DNA from: Marthasterias glacialis
Lineage: Eukaryota; Echinodermata; Asteroidea; Forcipulatida; Asteriidae
Assembly (NCBI GenBank): GCA_911728455.2
Contig: OU452228.1
Coordinates: 10,545,129-10,609,128, forward strand
Length of the DNA: 64,000 nucleotides
Direction: 5' to 3'
The translations under genes and the position numbers were made by a program. Under the pieces are notes generated by a model. It saw only the letters and a list, made by a program, of their open reading frames with translations, was not told the DNA's origin and made no database searches. Of this stretch, positions 12,201 through 24,510 are shown piece by piece (positions within the stretch are counted from its first letter, which is position 1; each line of letters begins with the position of its first letter).

Positions 12201-15200
12201 TATGAACACTCATAACCATTGTTAAGTTGTATGCAAAACATAGACACTACACGTTACTTGACCTCACAAAGTGTTGATAAATACGTTTCCGTGTATGTAT
12301 CCGTAGACTTGCAAAACCTCTCTAAGATCTTAATACATTAACCTCAATTTCTGATTTATGTTTTTTTCTTTAGGGCACACTCTATCTTCACAATAACTGT
12401 ACAGCAGAAGGATGGTAATCGTTGCATCAGAAGCAAGATAGCGGTTGTAGATGTTGCAGGTAAGATATCGGTTCCAATATCAATAGTGAGCTACAACTGG
12501 CCTCACAAGTTTTGATTTGATCTTTTATTTCCAAGTGTGTTTCTGACAGTTTGTTTTGTCAACTATTCTTTCAGGCTCCGAGGGTGTACATAATAAAGAC
12601 AAAAGGTGAGTTGATCCATGAATTTATTCTTTTTAGTAAGAGTTTATTTTTAAGCAAGGACCTTCAAAACTGTTAACTTTTGACTATTTACATTACACTG
12701 CACTCTCACGGGGGTACTAACTGTGCACTTGGCATTGACTTAGTGTAATAAATAATGATATAATAATAAAAGCCATTTGAAAACAGACACTTTTTCTGTA
12801 AAACGACTTGAGTGAAATTCACCAATAGTGTCCAACAGCTTACTCACTTTGTCGTTCTTTTTGCTGTTGCTTACATGCACGGTCTTGACTTCTTTTTTTC
12901 ATGCAGTCTGATGGCCCTGACCACTGTGATCTCGGCACTGGGTGACCCAAAGAAGAAGGGAGGTCATGTGCCATACAGAGAATCAAGGATCACTCGACTC
13001 CTTCAAGTGAGTTCAAGCACATAGACAATGTCGTCTTAAATTATGTTTCAAAACTTGGTACAAAGTGCCAGTCACTCTAAGAAATATGGCTATTTGAATA
13101 GCTTTCTTTTGTAAAAGCAGAATCACTGGTGTATGATTGCTAAATAAAAAACACAATAAACCTGAATCTAGTAGCAATTGTTCTCTCTCTCTCAGCACTC
13201 TTAACCAGTTGGCAACGGATGTTGAGTATACACAAATATATTGTCTGAGCCAGCAAACAGGCAACAATTAAACTTGCCATCGTGTAAAATAATAATATAC
13301 GGAACAAAGGTCACCCAAACAATTCACTAGAGAGTGTGCAGAGAGCACCCACACACAGTCTAATGTTTTGTTTCACCCACACAAAGAGGAAACATGGTCT
13401 GAAATATGTTGCCGATTTTCTACCATTATGGGGGGGGGGGATGGGTAACCCCAGATTCCAGACCTTTGTCCTTTTGTTCCAAGAAAAGGCTTACGAGACA
13501 TCGAGAGGCTTCCACCATTGTGTTTTCATTGTATTTTGGCTTAATGGAGGTTAGTGAACTGGGGATCCATCCAGCGTTGTTTCCGGATTTAGTACCAATC
13601 CTTGGCGCTAGCTCACGGACAAGGTTTTGCAATTCTTGATGCATGTATTTGACATTTCCTTGATAGAGAAAACAAAGATACCGGTGCTATAAAGAGAATC
13701 TTTGTTCTCTTGGCTTTGTCAACTCAAGGTTTCTTTGTGCCAGGGGTACTCTTAACGAAAAATGATTCCACCAATTTCGAGAAAGTATTCCCGTCAGGCT
13801 GGACAGGAAAAAATGGAAGATTTCAAGCAGCAACTGGTTAAGTAACTCCAATAATGCATTTCTTGAAGTTTTGTTGTTTTCTCTGTGTCTTTGAATTACA
13901 GTAACTCAATTCATGCCTCTTTCTTTATCAGGATGCCATTGGAGGGAATTCTTTTACGCTGATGTTTGGCTTGGCATCTCCAGCTGATTCTAACTACACA
14001 GAAACACTCACTACATTTCAGTATGCACAGTTCTGCAAGAATATTTCAAACTCGGTCAAGAAGAATATTGTAAGAACTTAATTAAAACAAAGACTTGAGC
14101 ATAAGTCTTAAAGCAAAACTAGTTAAAGGGAAATACTTTACCCCTGTGTGCCCCCCTCTTTTATTTTCAGTTGTGTCTAATCAACCTTGCCTTCTACCCG
14201 GTGGTTTGACTACAGGTTTTACATATTATTTACATGATGCACAAGCAAGCACTAATACTATTATCAGTCTTTCGGCAAGCTTACTGCATTTTCATTATTT
14301 CACGAATGTATCATTTCAATTACAATTTAATTCTTAATAGCTTAAAACTTTATAGTAGTGAAATATGGAAGGTATTCAATAGAGATAAGAGAAGTGTAGT
14401 TTTGATTTGTTTACGAAGTGTTATTTTCCAACAATAATGTTATGTAATTACATGTATATTGATTTGCATTTCACAAAGATTTGATTTAATTGCCTTTTTA
14501 TCCCAGGATGATAGTGAGCGTTTAATGAATGAACTCCGCGAAGAGATTTCACGTCTTAGAGAAAAGTTAGCTGGCAGTAACTTGACTGACGCTTCAAGTA
14601 AAGATGATGTGATACGTATGCAGGTAAAGTTGGTCACATTACTGCTCAAAACTGCTCATTCAAGATTGTTTCCTGTGTGTTACTGTCATTAGATAGTCAT
14701 CTTCTTGACTTGACTTAATTGGTTTATTTCTGAAGGAGCTGATCAAGGATCTTCAGATTGCTAAAAGTCAGACATGGGATGAGAAGGAGAGGATGTCAGC
14801 TCAGCATGAAGAGGACAGAAAGCTCAACTTTGCGAAAAAGGTTTTCAATTAACAACCGTTTTTATTGACCAATTGATTGCTGTATCTACTACTCAAAGAA
14901 TAAATAACTTGATGAGATTCATAATGGATTGATTGGGGTGTTTTTTGTTTGTTTTGTAAGCCTGTTTAAAATCAAAAAGGAGTTTGGGGGGATTAGCATT
15001 TCAACAATTAACTTGATGATTTCTCCAAACTCAAAAGGAATATTGTGTATTAAGCCTGTCAATAATTTACTGTAAGACCTCCGAATATGCTTTATGCAAA
15101 GAAAAGTCAGTTATAATATAAAATATGCAAGTTACCATCAGCCTATTTTGTTGAATATCAACTCTTATTTTTCTGATAAAAAAACATTTACATCAACATT

Positions 15201-17861
15201 GTGTAAATGAGGAATTCGTGTAAATAGTCAAAGGGTTGGTGAAATCCATTGAATTGTGTTTGTATCTTTTGATTTCATAATCAAAAGGTAAAACTGAAGT
15301 TTTGATTTGTACTTTGTTTTTTTTCACAGGGTATTTTGCAGTGGGTGATGGCAGACAGCCTGAAAAAGGGAAACAAAGAGATGCAAGAGAAATTCCTGTC
15401 AATGCAGAAAGAAAAGGATCAGGTATTTGTGACATTCCAATGTAGACACAGTATTGTGGATTAGAAATGTAATGCAAACACATTGAATAGGAATGGTAGA
15501 AGGTGCATTTGTGTTGACAGAACCTTCAATTTTATGTTTGTGTATGTTTTTATTTGTAGTTGAGTGCGAAACCTAAACTTATCAAAGTAAAAGGTTTAAC
15601 TTTCATATCAGTAATGGACTGTTTATTCTCTCTGCAGCTCCAGCATGAGTACAAAGAGAGACGGAAGCTTGTGGATAACCTCAAGGATGAACTACAACTC
15701 AAAATCATGGAATACACTAAGATGGCTGAAAGTGGTAAATTTTCATTAAAACAGTCAGCGTTGAAAATAATCTTGGTTATGATAACTTCCCAGGCCTTAG
15801 TGTAAACTCCTTCACTGTAATCTTAAAAGCACTACACAGAGAGGGAACAGGACGTAGAATAACTTTCAACGCTCAACCAAACTGAATAGTATTTTAATAT
15901 ATTTCGTTATTAATCTTAAATATATTCCCTTTTAGGAAAAGCCACTGAGGCAGAAACCAAGTCACGTGTGACAGCAATTCATGAACTGAAAGAACAAGTG
16001 AAGAAAGAAAGTGAGAATCGCAACGAAGTAAAGCGAGAGCTGAAGGAGATGCTAGATCGACAGAAGAGAGAGAAGGAGGTACGTACATCATTGAGACTGT
16101 TAGGATTTTTTGAGGTGTCTGCTTTGTGTGTATTTCCTGCCAGTAAGTTACAATGCTTTAATACTAAAACAATCCACTGATCATGACAGGATATGAGATG
16201 TCAACACTCTGATCTTCAGACCAACTCTGAGCTGTGGCGTTTGGCCAAGGCCGAGGAGAGGAAAAGGAAAGAAGTGGAGAATGTACAGATGCTGGAGGAG
16301 GAACTGGAAAGGATGCGGATGGAGGTGGACCATCAGAAGGCAGAAATACAGGTACAGTAGAAACAACTTGTACAAAAAATCAAAGCATAATGGTACACAA
16401 ATCACTAGTTTGCACAAGTACAGATTACATGGATTCTGGTGATAGTTATGATAATAATTATGCCAAAGCATCCATTTCGGAAGGTCATTTTCAGTCCTCA
16501 TCAATACACGTATTGTTAGCTTTTATTGGGTGTCTAATAATCATAATAGCTCAACCTGGCCAGTTATGTAAAACTGTATGTCCATGCGGGCAGTAATCTA
16601 ATCTAATCATTTATTTTTTGAAGTGCACTACATAAAATCATCTCAGCACACTGTTAGATAGTAAAAATGTATTGCTATTACAAACAATAACAGTAAAACA
16701 ATTTTTTTGTTTTTTTAAGTTCATGTATTCCTCCTCATTTCTTTTTAGTGGGTTTTACTAATGCCATTTTTCCCATCTGTAATGATTCTGATAATTACAG
16801 CAAACATTTAATTTGGAAGGTCAAAACTTTTATGTGCAACTGTTTAAATTAACTCCAGGGTTACATCTGTGTTTGTTTTGTTTTTTTCAGTTGAAGGCTG
16901 CAGAGGGATACACCTACAGTAAGGAGGAGTCAATTGAGCTTGAGACAGAGCTGGTGAAGGAGAGAGAAGAGCGTCGTGTTGTAACAATGCAATTACAAGC
17001 CCTGGATGAAGAAAAGGGTCTTCTGGCTCAAGAGCTCAGTGAGGCATACACCAAACACAGGGAGGAAATGGAAATACAGCAGTTACAGAACTTCCAGGTA
17101 AATGAACTACAACTTATCAGAGCATTATTTGGTCTCATCAGTGGTCTGTATGGGAACTTAGCGTGAAAGTGTCTGGGTTGTTTGGATGGAATGGTTTTTT
17201 CTTCATGCAGTTGGCAAAGGGACACAAAATTACTGAATGCATGTTCTGTATGATCTATTTTCCTCAGACTTTCCGTAACTATCGTGAGGTATTTGAAGAA
17301 CAGAAAGCAGCCCTTGAGCAACGTTATCGTAGTCTATTGGAAGATGCTATTCAAGATGCTGTATTCCTCTCAAGCCGTAATTCAGAGCTGGAGCAGGAAA
17401 ATCAGGCACTTAAACATGGTACGTAATACTACTGATTTGTCTGTCAGTAGTAGTTTAGTTACAAAGCAAATAGTTTACAAAAGGTTGAAGTCCTCATGAT
17501 GCACAAGTTTTTAGGATACTCTCAGATATGTGATTCCAGACGAAAATCACATTGCACATTTGCCATCATGTGTGATGACAATGTACCAAGAACGAGCAGT
17601 GTGTGTGATATGCTGCCTGCATATCATTTCAACAAATAGTTCACTTTACTTTGTAGTTCACTGTAAATGTTTAACCAAAAAGGGGACAAAAGGCTAACCC
17701 TGTTTATTTATGGAGTGAAAACTTGTATGGTTCCAAGTCTAATTCTTTGTCTTGTAATTGTCTGGATTCTTTCAACAGAGAATGCTGAATACAAGGACAA
17801 GATCTCCATGATGGGTGGAAGAAGTCGTCCAAGTTCTGCTGCATCTGTAATCCGTACCTAA
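9216..17861 (+). CDS. Kinesin-like protein with divergent N-terminal motor and coiled-coil tail
   Basis: Twenty exons with consistent phases encode 714 aa: 9216-9236, 9478-9621, 10050-10097, 10502-10648, 11086-11157, 11276-11355, 11494-11613, 12374-12459, 12575-12605, 12907-13006, 13932-14069, 14507-14623, 14736-14840, 15330-15422, 15638-15734, 15936-16078, 16190-16351, 16891-17097, 17268-17418, 17779-17861. Motor, about residues 10-325: [11 protein letters not shown]-loop GQTGSGKT (98-105), switch II DVAGSE (237-242), [11 protein letters not shown] and a [11 protein letters not shown] neck-proximal strand. Residues about 330-690 are heptad-rich, charged coiled coil; the C-terminus is short and Ser/Arg-rich. 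Switch I, normally NxxSSRSH, reads KAHRERAH (206-213). Only six residues separate GSE from the KSL of helix alpha-4; kinesin-1 has about 19. ATP hydrolysis is therefore doubtful. Subfamily not recognised. The first exon (MSGHHLE) is inferred from phase and donor. Confidence 0.88.
11899..12323. mobile_element. MITE in kinesin intron 7
   Basis: The left end (CAAGTCTATGGATACGGATA near 11909) and right end (GTATGTATCCGTAGACTTGC near 12293) are inverted repeats of about 35 bp with a few mismatches. The CAGGGTTTC-like left end would suit a hAT-derived element. I could not settle the target-site duplication. Confidence 0.6.
13201..13841 (+). mobile_element. TTAA-bounded MITE copy 3 (full length)
   Basis: Starts TTAACCAGTTGGCAACGG and ends GCAGCAACTGGTTAA, 641 bp. 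The TTAA at each end is followed or preceded by the CCAGTTG/CAACTGG inverted ends. Open frames inside have no transposase similarity. Lies in kinesin intron 10. Confidence 0.8.
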
Positions 17862-18517
17862 ATGCTTAGCACCGATCAAGTCTGTATGAGTTAAATGCAA
17901 ACACTTTAGGGAGTACAGGCTGGTACTCTTTTTTAGGAGCCAATATAAGTTCCTTCTTAGAGATTTGAACATGTATATTAGCTATTGTATATTTGAGAGA
18001 TTAAATAGAAATTCTTAAATCAGTATCTACTCATAATTGTTCACCACCAAAAATTCATTATGGGAGGTCCATTGTACTTACACTTAATGCAGTATTTGCA
18101 CTGCCTAGTAATAGCACATGTATATATCAACTTAATATATCCCTCCCCACCAAAAAAATTTGAAAGTAAAAAAATAAATAAATAAAAATAAACTAAATAT
18201 TTAAAATAAAACAATTTCCAAGCCAAACACTTTTCCAAAATCCATCCCATCATTTTAAAATGGTAAAATGTGTCCGTCCATATCATAGTTTTATACAAAA
18301 AATTATGTATTCAAAGATCACTCATATTTCTTAGTTTAATTTAAAAGATTATTTCTGTGTACCATAATGGAGAAGATATATAAACAGATGAAATATTTTT
18401 AAAAATTGTAAAATAATTGTATTGTGAAGATGCAAGATTTGTAAAAAACTTAAATAACTTGTTTATGCAAGGTTTACTTACTGTTCTTTCATTTTATTTT
18501 TAGGATTAATTTTTGAG

Positions 18518-18523
18518 AATAAA
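18518..18523 (+). terminator. Candidate poly(A) signal of the kinesin-like gene
   Basis: AATAAA about 660 bp after the stop codon, in a GAGAATAAAGTG context. The closer ATTAAA at about 18000 and the A-rich tract at 18174 are alternatives. Confidence 0.35.
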
Positions 18524-18789
18524 GTGCAAGTTAGATGCGTTTGCATGTAAATGCTTTGCCTTACCACTTCATTGTCCCTAACTACTCGAGTAGACGGGAA
18601 AAAGTATTTAGAATGCAAGGTTTGTTTTATTGGGAAACATTTAAGATTTTGCTTGAAATAGTTGTTGAAATGTATGTAAAAAGTATGTTTTAGTTGGCAG
18701 TCATAAATGACTTTTCATAATTTTAGTTCAAACATGGCATTACAATTAAAGACCAAGTCTAACAATATTGTTAGAAGTAAATGTGTAGA

Positions 18790-18872
18790 AGTAAACGCCA
18801 TGTTGCCTAAAATATGCACCACACTCTATAACACAGAGGCATTGACTTCCAAAACGGCACAACCAAGATTGT
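18790..18872 (+). repeat. Dispersed repeat, copy A
   Basis: Shares order and most bases with 50521-50608: GCCATGTTG, TTGACTTCCAAAA, and CACAACCAAGATTG / CGCAACCAAGATTG. The edges of the family are unknown. Confidence 0.6.
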
Positions 18873-19743
18873 GATGACAACATCAGGTGAAATGGATCAA
18901 TACTGCTCTTGCATGACTGCTGGCTCCGGACTACTGCCCCATGGGCGGTAGTTGCGAAAAAGTCATCTTTGAGAAAAACAGCAGTATTATGAACAGCAGT
19001 AGTACAAGTGATGATAGTAGAGTCGATAATAAAAAGAGCTTTCTCTCTTTTTGAATCTACTCATGAAAGGTTCAGTCTTTCTTTAAATTTAATCAGGTAT
19101 AGTTTAAACTAGGTAAATATTATAGTTTAGCTTATATCCTTTGACATGTTGACTGTATCCAAGGCTAGATAGTTTGATACTAATTTAATTTACACCATGC
19201 AATGTCTTCCGTTATATGTACCGCGTACCATCTCAGCTCCTTCATACCTAAGAACTCATTTTGTAAGACATTAAAATATTTTTCATCTATGCAACTGGTG
19301 TTCACTCCGACTTGTAATATAGGGTCTCATTGGGGTTTTTTAACGACATTTGCTTGTTAACTGGCCATATGTAAAATGTTCAGTTGTCCGACAGTCAAAT
19401 TGTTATTGAATTAAAAAGTGCTCAATTGCCATTCCTGAAAAGCTAAAAATCCAAGACTATGTGTTACAAAACTGTTTACTATTCTTAAAAAAATTCAACG
19501 ACGAGTGACTCGAGAAATCAATCAATGGCACAGATTAATGTCTTCAGATAGACTTGATTTTTTATTTCATCCGAACTCCACAATAATATACAAAGTCAGA
19601 TTTCTCTTGCAAATGATACGCTTTAAAGGTATCACATTTTTCTGGAAAGAAAGGATAATCCTAGTCTTATCATCTGACTGATGTAATGAGAGACACAAAG
19701 ATGTCAGCTTTACTTGTTTAACGCTTTCTGGAAATTTGCTCCG

Positions 19744-19749
19744 TTTATT
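19744..19749 (-). terminator. Poly(A) signal of RPS3A
   Basis: AATAAA on the minus strand 115 bp after the RPS3A stop codon, the only good match close to the stop. Confidence 0.6.
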
Positions 19750-19863
19750 GTAGCAACTGGTGAAATTTCTTATACTGTGAGTTCATTGTAGTTTGTGCAA
19801 TATGTTTTGGCAGATGGTTCCTAACCTGCCATGATGTACTGGTACGTGTGTTGTGTTGAATAT

Positions 19864-22800
19864 TTAAACGGTATCAACCACTGGTGGTTCATAACCGTCG
19901 GGTCTCTCCACTGTGGCACCATCTGCTGCTGCAGAAGGCACAGCGGGGGCAGCAGCATTCTTTCCTTCTCCATGAAGCTCCATAAGCCGGCCAACTGAAA
20001 TGCAAAAACAAAGCACAAAGGTTTGGGTCACAACTTGCTTTCAAAGTCATGTTCGTAAAGTTTCGTTGATATACAAGATCTTCAATCACAATCTTTCAAA
20101 GTTTTTATATAGGTTTCTCAAAAAACAGCTTGAATGAATGTGTCTGGAGAAAAAACAGAAACATTAATGTGCCATTTACTTAAAGCATTTTCTTAACAAG
20201 CCCTAAAATTCACATGGGCAAATGGTGAACAGAACCAATCATCTATAGAGCTTGAAGTGCCAAGACTTTCTTCATTACTGATTAAGAAAAACTGCCAGAA
20301 TCACACAACACACAAGAACTTACTGTCAAACTTGGGTTTCTTGAGCACCTTGACTTTGCGTACATGGACCTCATGAAGAGGGTAGATACCCTGACAGTAC
20401 TTCTCAATCTCCTTGCTGATACTGTCTGGGATCCTATCATCAAACAATTACATAAAATGAATTTAAGGTTTGTCAAAAGATGTTATGTGCAGTTTGAAAA
20501 GGCCAGAGTCAATCAGATGTGAATTGGAAACAGTATTAATGATGTTCAACCATTATTTTTCTATTTTGCTGATTGCTCAGGGCCCTCCCCCACCCCAATT
20601 AAAAAACAAGAGTCTGTTACATATTGCCACATGGTGAACCTAAGTATCTGAAAATCATTGGTATTGGAAAAGTATTCAAGATTAGCACTTACAACTTGTT
20701 GACAACATCCTTGAGGTCACTGGTGCTGCACTCCCTCTGCATGATCTCGACCATCTTTTTGCGGATTGCTCGGACCTGTGTGCTCTGAGCATAGGCCGTC
20801 TTCTTGATCTGATGCTGACGACGCTTGGTGAAACCAACACAGAAAAGACGCAGGAGGTACCCATCGGTGGTACGGACATCCAGATTGGCATTGATCATTG
20901 TCTGTTGGTGAACAGTTAAACAAACGCCCCATAGAATAACAGTGATTAAAACAACACTTAAAGTAACAACTTTTTAAATAAAACTCAACTGGGAGGTTTT
21001 TGTTGTTTTGCTTTTTCTTTTGCCATTTCGCTTTTTCTTTTCTTCTGCCGGAGGGGGAGGGTTTTGAAAACAAGCAGAAATGCTATTTGTTACTTTCTAA
21101 AAAGAGCTCTTCCCAGTACCCTTTCAACTGTCATTGTGTTTAAATCTTTTTATTTCTAAAATAATTCTTAAAAAAAAAAAAAATGCTGTCTAAAGCTGAC
21201 CGATTGAAAATCAAACGGGGGCAAAAAAACTGCATCAATCTTCTAGCTTGACCAAGAAATGTAAGCTGCACTGGGCATAACAATAAGTGATTAGTAGGCC
21301 ATAAAATAATTTTTACCTGCCACTTCTTGACCATGGAGCAGTACTTATCTCTGGTGAGGTTCATTCCGTGGAAGTTTGTGAGGCAACTCTTGCCTTGTAC
21401 TTCCTCTACCATCAGACGGAACTTGCGGAATGCAACCTCATCATTCTGCAGATCAGCCAGGGACACCTCAAACACACGTCCTTTCAGTGCATCAGATGCG
21501 ATCTCTGAAAGAACAAGATACATCAAATGTGTTCATTAACAAGCTGCCACCAGGATTCTTCAATTTTTTTCCATCCAGTCTGAATGGATTTTTTTCTTGG
21601 AATAGCTGGAATCATTTTTCTTTGAAAGTACTGCTGGCACAAAGAAACCTTGACTTGACAACGTGAAGAGAACAAAGATTCTCTTTAAAGAATCAGGATT
21701 TTTGTTTTCTCTACCAAGAAAATGTTAAAATCATGCACAGTGAATTGCAAAATCACGGCAGTGGAATGTCCAGGCGACTTTTGTTTTGATATTCCTATTT
21801 CACACAATAGCGTGTTTCAACGTAGCCTGTTTACTAACTTTTTTCAAAATATATTCGAGGATACACGTCAGCTGGCGCCAACTGATTAAATGAAGAGAAT
21901 TTTTAGACAGAATTTCTTTCACAAACTCACAACATCTGTTGCACAAAAAAACATTGTAAAAGCTAATTAAACACATTTTATTAATAAATCAAGTCAACAA
22001 CTGGCCTTTGAAAGCAATACAAAGAACTCACTTGTTCCCTGTGTTCTTGTGCAGAGTGTCTTGCCAATGTTTCGGACATTGAACATGGCTGGTGCCTTCA
22101 CATCGTACCATTCTTTTTTGGTGAAAGGGTCCACACTATGATAAAATAAAAGAAATTATTTAATTTGACAAATATCAGTTGATAAATTTATAAATATATG
22201 TAAATGTATATGTAGTCTGAGTTAATACTGGACCTAACAATGCTTTTTTAACATTTGGAAAATATATGGTGTATGTAGGGTCTGAGTGAATTCTCATTTG
22301 TTTGTCGGTACCTGTGTACAAATATCCTACAAAATTCAGAACCAAAACACAGGGAGTGACAAAAAAGTGCTCTAAAATCCATCAACGAACTCTATAATAT
22401 ACTTTAAACTTACCTGAGGTCGGCAGGAGATGTTGCCGGTTAATATGGTGATACAATTGTGTCTGATACATTCTTTTATCGATTGTTTTTAATGAATAAA
22501 GAATGAATTTAAAAAATTAAAAAATATATAAAAAAATAAAAAAAGATGATGTCCAAAATTGACCGCACGTGACTTCTGTTGTGCAGATTGTGCACAATTT
22601 TGCCCATTCTGCAGATTGAGCTGCGGAATGTGCTCAACGAGCATCAATGCACAACAGAAGTCATGTGCAGTCCATTTTGGACATCAGTTCAGATTTTAGC
22701 TGAACATTTCTTGTTTTTTAAAAACGTATGCCATCTGACACAACATACCACCAGATTTGATTTAACTGGTAACATCTTCTGGCTGCCTCAGGTGAGTTTA

Positions 22801-23930
22801 AATTCTATATAGGCTAGGCCTCCTTAAGGTCTTTGAATGATGGATTTTGGAGGTCGGTGATGCGCACAGAGTCATCAACCAGCCACAGACATCACTACCA
22901 TGCCGAGTACTCACAGCAGCCTCTGTTCTGAATGTCTTACAAATTTTTAAATTAACTGGTCCGCGGAACCAGGACCAGCGCACCGCATAGCAGCATACCA
23001 GTTAATTTTGCAACTCCGGTCGCCATATTTGTTGCAATACTGTTTGAATGGGATCTGAATTGCGGTGAGAATTTATCACTTTTTAACAACTTTTAGTTTG
23101 CGGAGTGGATTTTCTGGACCCGTGCAACGCTCGATCAGAGTTGAAAGAACACATAGAGCCTAGTTTTGGCGAGATCTGATTTCAAAAAAGAACTGTAGCC
23201 ATGTAAACGTGAAGGGCAGAAAGTTTCGAATAGGATTTTGTACATATCACTCTATGACTATGAGGTTCGTGGAGACGATAGCGGAACAAACCTCACAGTT
23301 CTAGGAGTACCCGTCTCTGTGACTGTCAGAGTACAACAGAGTAAAGGGTTCTATATCACTATCAGAGCAAGGTCCAGAACTAATTCGGACTTAAAAAGTC
23401 TTCATGTTTGCAAGAGCTAAGCCTAAGATCAGAGTAAGACTAGCAACTAGCAACTAGCAAGCTAAGCTAGGCCTGTAAACTGGTCAATTGATGACTGTTT
23501 CAGTTGGACAACTTCGTGACGATCCCCCAAAAAGGAAAGATAAGCTTTTCAAAGGAAACTGTAAGTGATCACTAGCCACTTAAGAGTAACAGTTAATGAG
23601 TTAGTCAGTTACTTTAATTGTTAGTGTTTAAAATGAACATGTAGAGAACCATGTTGTTGGCATTCACTAAAGACGTAAAGTAGCACCGTCTTGCGCAGTC
23701 GCCAGTGTACATGTACACGACAACTATAGTATATAAGTAATTACACCCGTTGATCCAAAATTTTCATCTCTCAACATCTTCGTAATCACACATCAAAATT
23801 CTTCAAAATTTTATGATAGGTTTGTACAAATATCAAAGAAAACATTCATTGGCGTATTTTGTACTTACATCTTCTTCTTGGAACCTTTTTTGCCTCCTTT
23901 AGTCAGTCGCTTATTCTTGCCGACCGCCAT
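19864..23930 (-). CDS. RPS3A: 40S ribosomal protein S3a (eS1)
   Basis: Component of the small ribosomal subunit. Six coding exons: 23930-23869, 22135-22032, 21504-21317, 20901-20693, 20433-20324, 19994-19864. Phases agree and the product is 267 aa, against 264 in human. It opens [20 protein letters not shown], then [57 protein letters not shown] and [16 protein letters not shown], and closes with an Ala-rich tail and [13 protein letters not shown]; each block is what the family shows. All introns are GT-AG. The first intron (1.7 kb) carries a MITE and a solo copy of the palindrome arm; the second carries a TTAA-bounded MITE. A TATA-like site and 5'TOP tract lie just upstream. Identification is essentially certain. 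Confidence 0.97.
21536..21889 (-). mobile_element. TTAA-bounded MITE copy 4 (deleted)
   Basis: Starts TTAACAAGCTGCCACCAGG and ends GGCGCCAACTGATTAA: the family in reverse orientation, about 350 bp. The central part is missing. It lies in RPS3A intron 2, starting 32 bp upstream of an exon acceptor. Confidence 0.7.
22213..22410 (+). repeat. Repeat shared with 5227-5420
   Basis: Same order of blocks as the left flank of the giant palindrome: a TACTGGACC motif, GTATGTAGGGTCTGAGTGAA, ACAGGGAGTGACAAAAA and ACTTTAAACT. A weaker partial match begins at 55191. In RPS3A intron 1. Confidence 0.65.
22548..22685. mobile_element. 138-bp MITE in RPS3A intron 1
   Basis: Inverted arms of about 38-45 bp: GATGTCCAAAATTGACC at the left, GGTCAATTTTGGACATC-like at the right, sharing CTTCTGTTGTGCA. 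About three mismatches in 38 positions. Confidence 0.75.
22930..23315 (-). repeat. Solo copy of the giant-palindrome arm
   Basis: Matches the right arm of the 5619-6352 palindrome from its centre outward: TTAAATTAACTGGTCCGCGG, GCAACTCCGGTCGCCATATT, GAAGGGCAGAAAGTTTCG, ending at CTAGGAGTA near 23309. It lacks GCCCATA near the centre and has a small insertion near 23257. Confidence 0.8.
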
Positions 23931-23945
23931 GTTGAGACGTGAGGA

Positions 23946-23990
23946 TGAAAGAGGCCATGTAAAGGACGCCCTCTGGAGATATTTATGACG
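23946..23990 (-). promoter_or_regulatory. RPS3A: RPS3A core promoter: TATA-like box and 5'TOP start
   Basis: On the minus strand CATAAATAT (23987-23979) lies about 26-34 bp before a pyrimidine tract CCTCTTTC (23954-23947). The ATG follows after about 20 bases. Ribosomal protein mRNAs typically start at a C within such a tract (5'TOP). Position and order fit; the start site itself is inferred. Confidence 0.55.
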
Positions 23991-24510
23991 AATTTTGTGT
24001 GTGCCACTTCTTGTTTGTTTACAGAAGAAAACCACTTCGTTTTCAAGTCTCGCTGGTCGGGGTTGATCAAAACGTGATGGTAAGGTTTGTTTGCTTTGGA
24101 TCTGTTTGTTACTCGACTATTCAGATGAAACTGTTGTAATTGTCTCCATATGTTTATAGGTCCAATGGTCCTTGCTCTATGGTCCAAGTATTGGCAGATT
24201 TTATAAATATGTTTGCCAAATAATATTATTTCTTTTTCATGTAATCACACTGATCAGCCTTACCAAGAATGCAGTTTCAACACTCCCACTCACCATGCTT
24301 ACAAATTACAGCTACAGTACATGCCAAAGGCAATAGTAGTATAGTATTAGTACAGTACCCAAGGCCAATGTTTGTTGGTGTAAGTCCATGATATTACTAA
24401 AAATACTAACAAAATGGTCTGAATTATTATTAATCAGAAGTGAAAATTCATTCTCGATTTTAGGCGAAGGTCAAGTATTAAAGTAACAAGTGTATCACTA
24501 CAGCAGTGCT

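Larger units (their letters stand above)
17862..19740. other. Convergent spacer: kinesin 3' UTR and downstream DNA
   Basis: Follows the kinesin stop codon. The best poly(A) signal candidate is AATAAA at 18518-18523; A-rich AATAAATAAATA near 18174 is another. A block at about 18790-18870 is repeated at 50521-50608. No further coding exon recognised on either strand. Confidence 0.5.

Noticed and set aside
9216..17861. Identification as KIF4A because human KIF4A adjoins PDZD11
   Set aside because: The motor and tail differ clearly from KIF4 (no Cys-rich tail, far shorter, altered switch I), and RPS3A separates the two genes here.
19995..23868. Intronic C/D snoRNAs in RPS3A, as vertebrate RPS3A introns host SNORD73
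   Set aside because: I found no minus-strand pair of C box and D box at suitable spacing with closing terminal stems in any of the five introns. A covariance search would be more sensitive.
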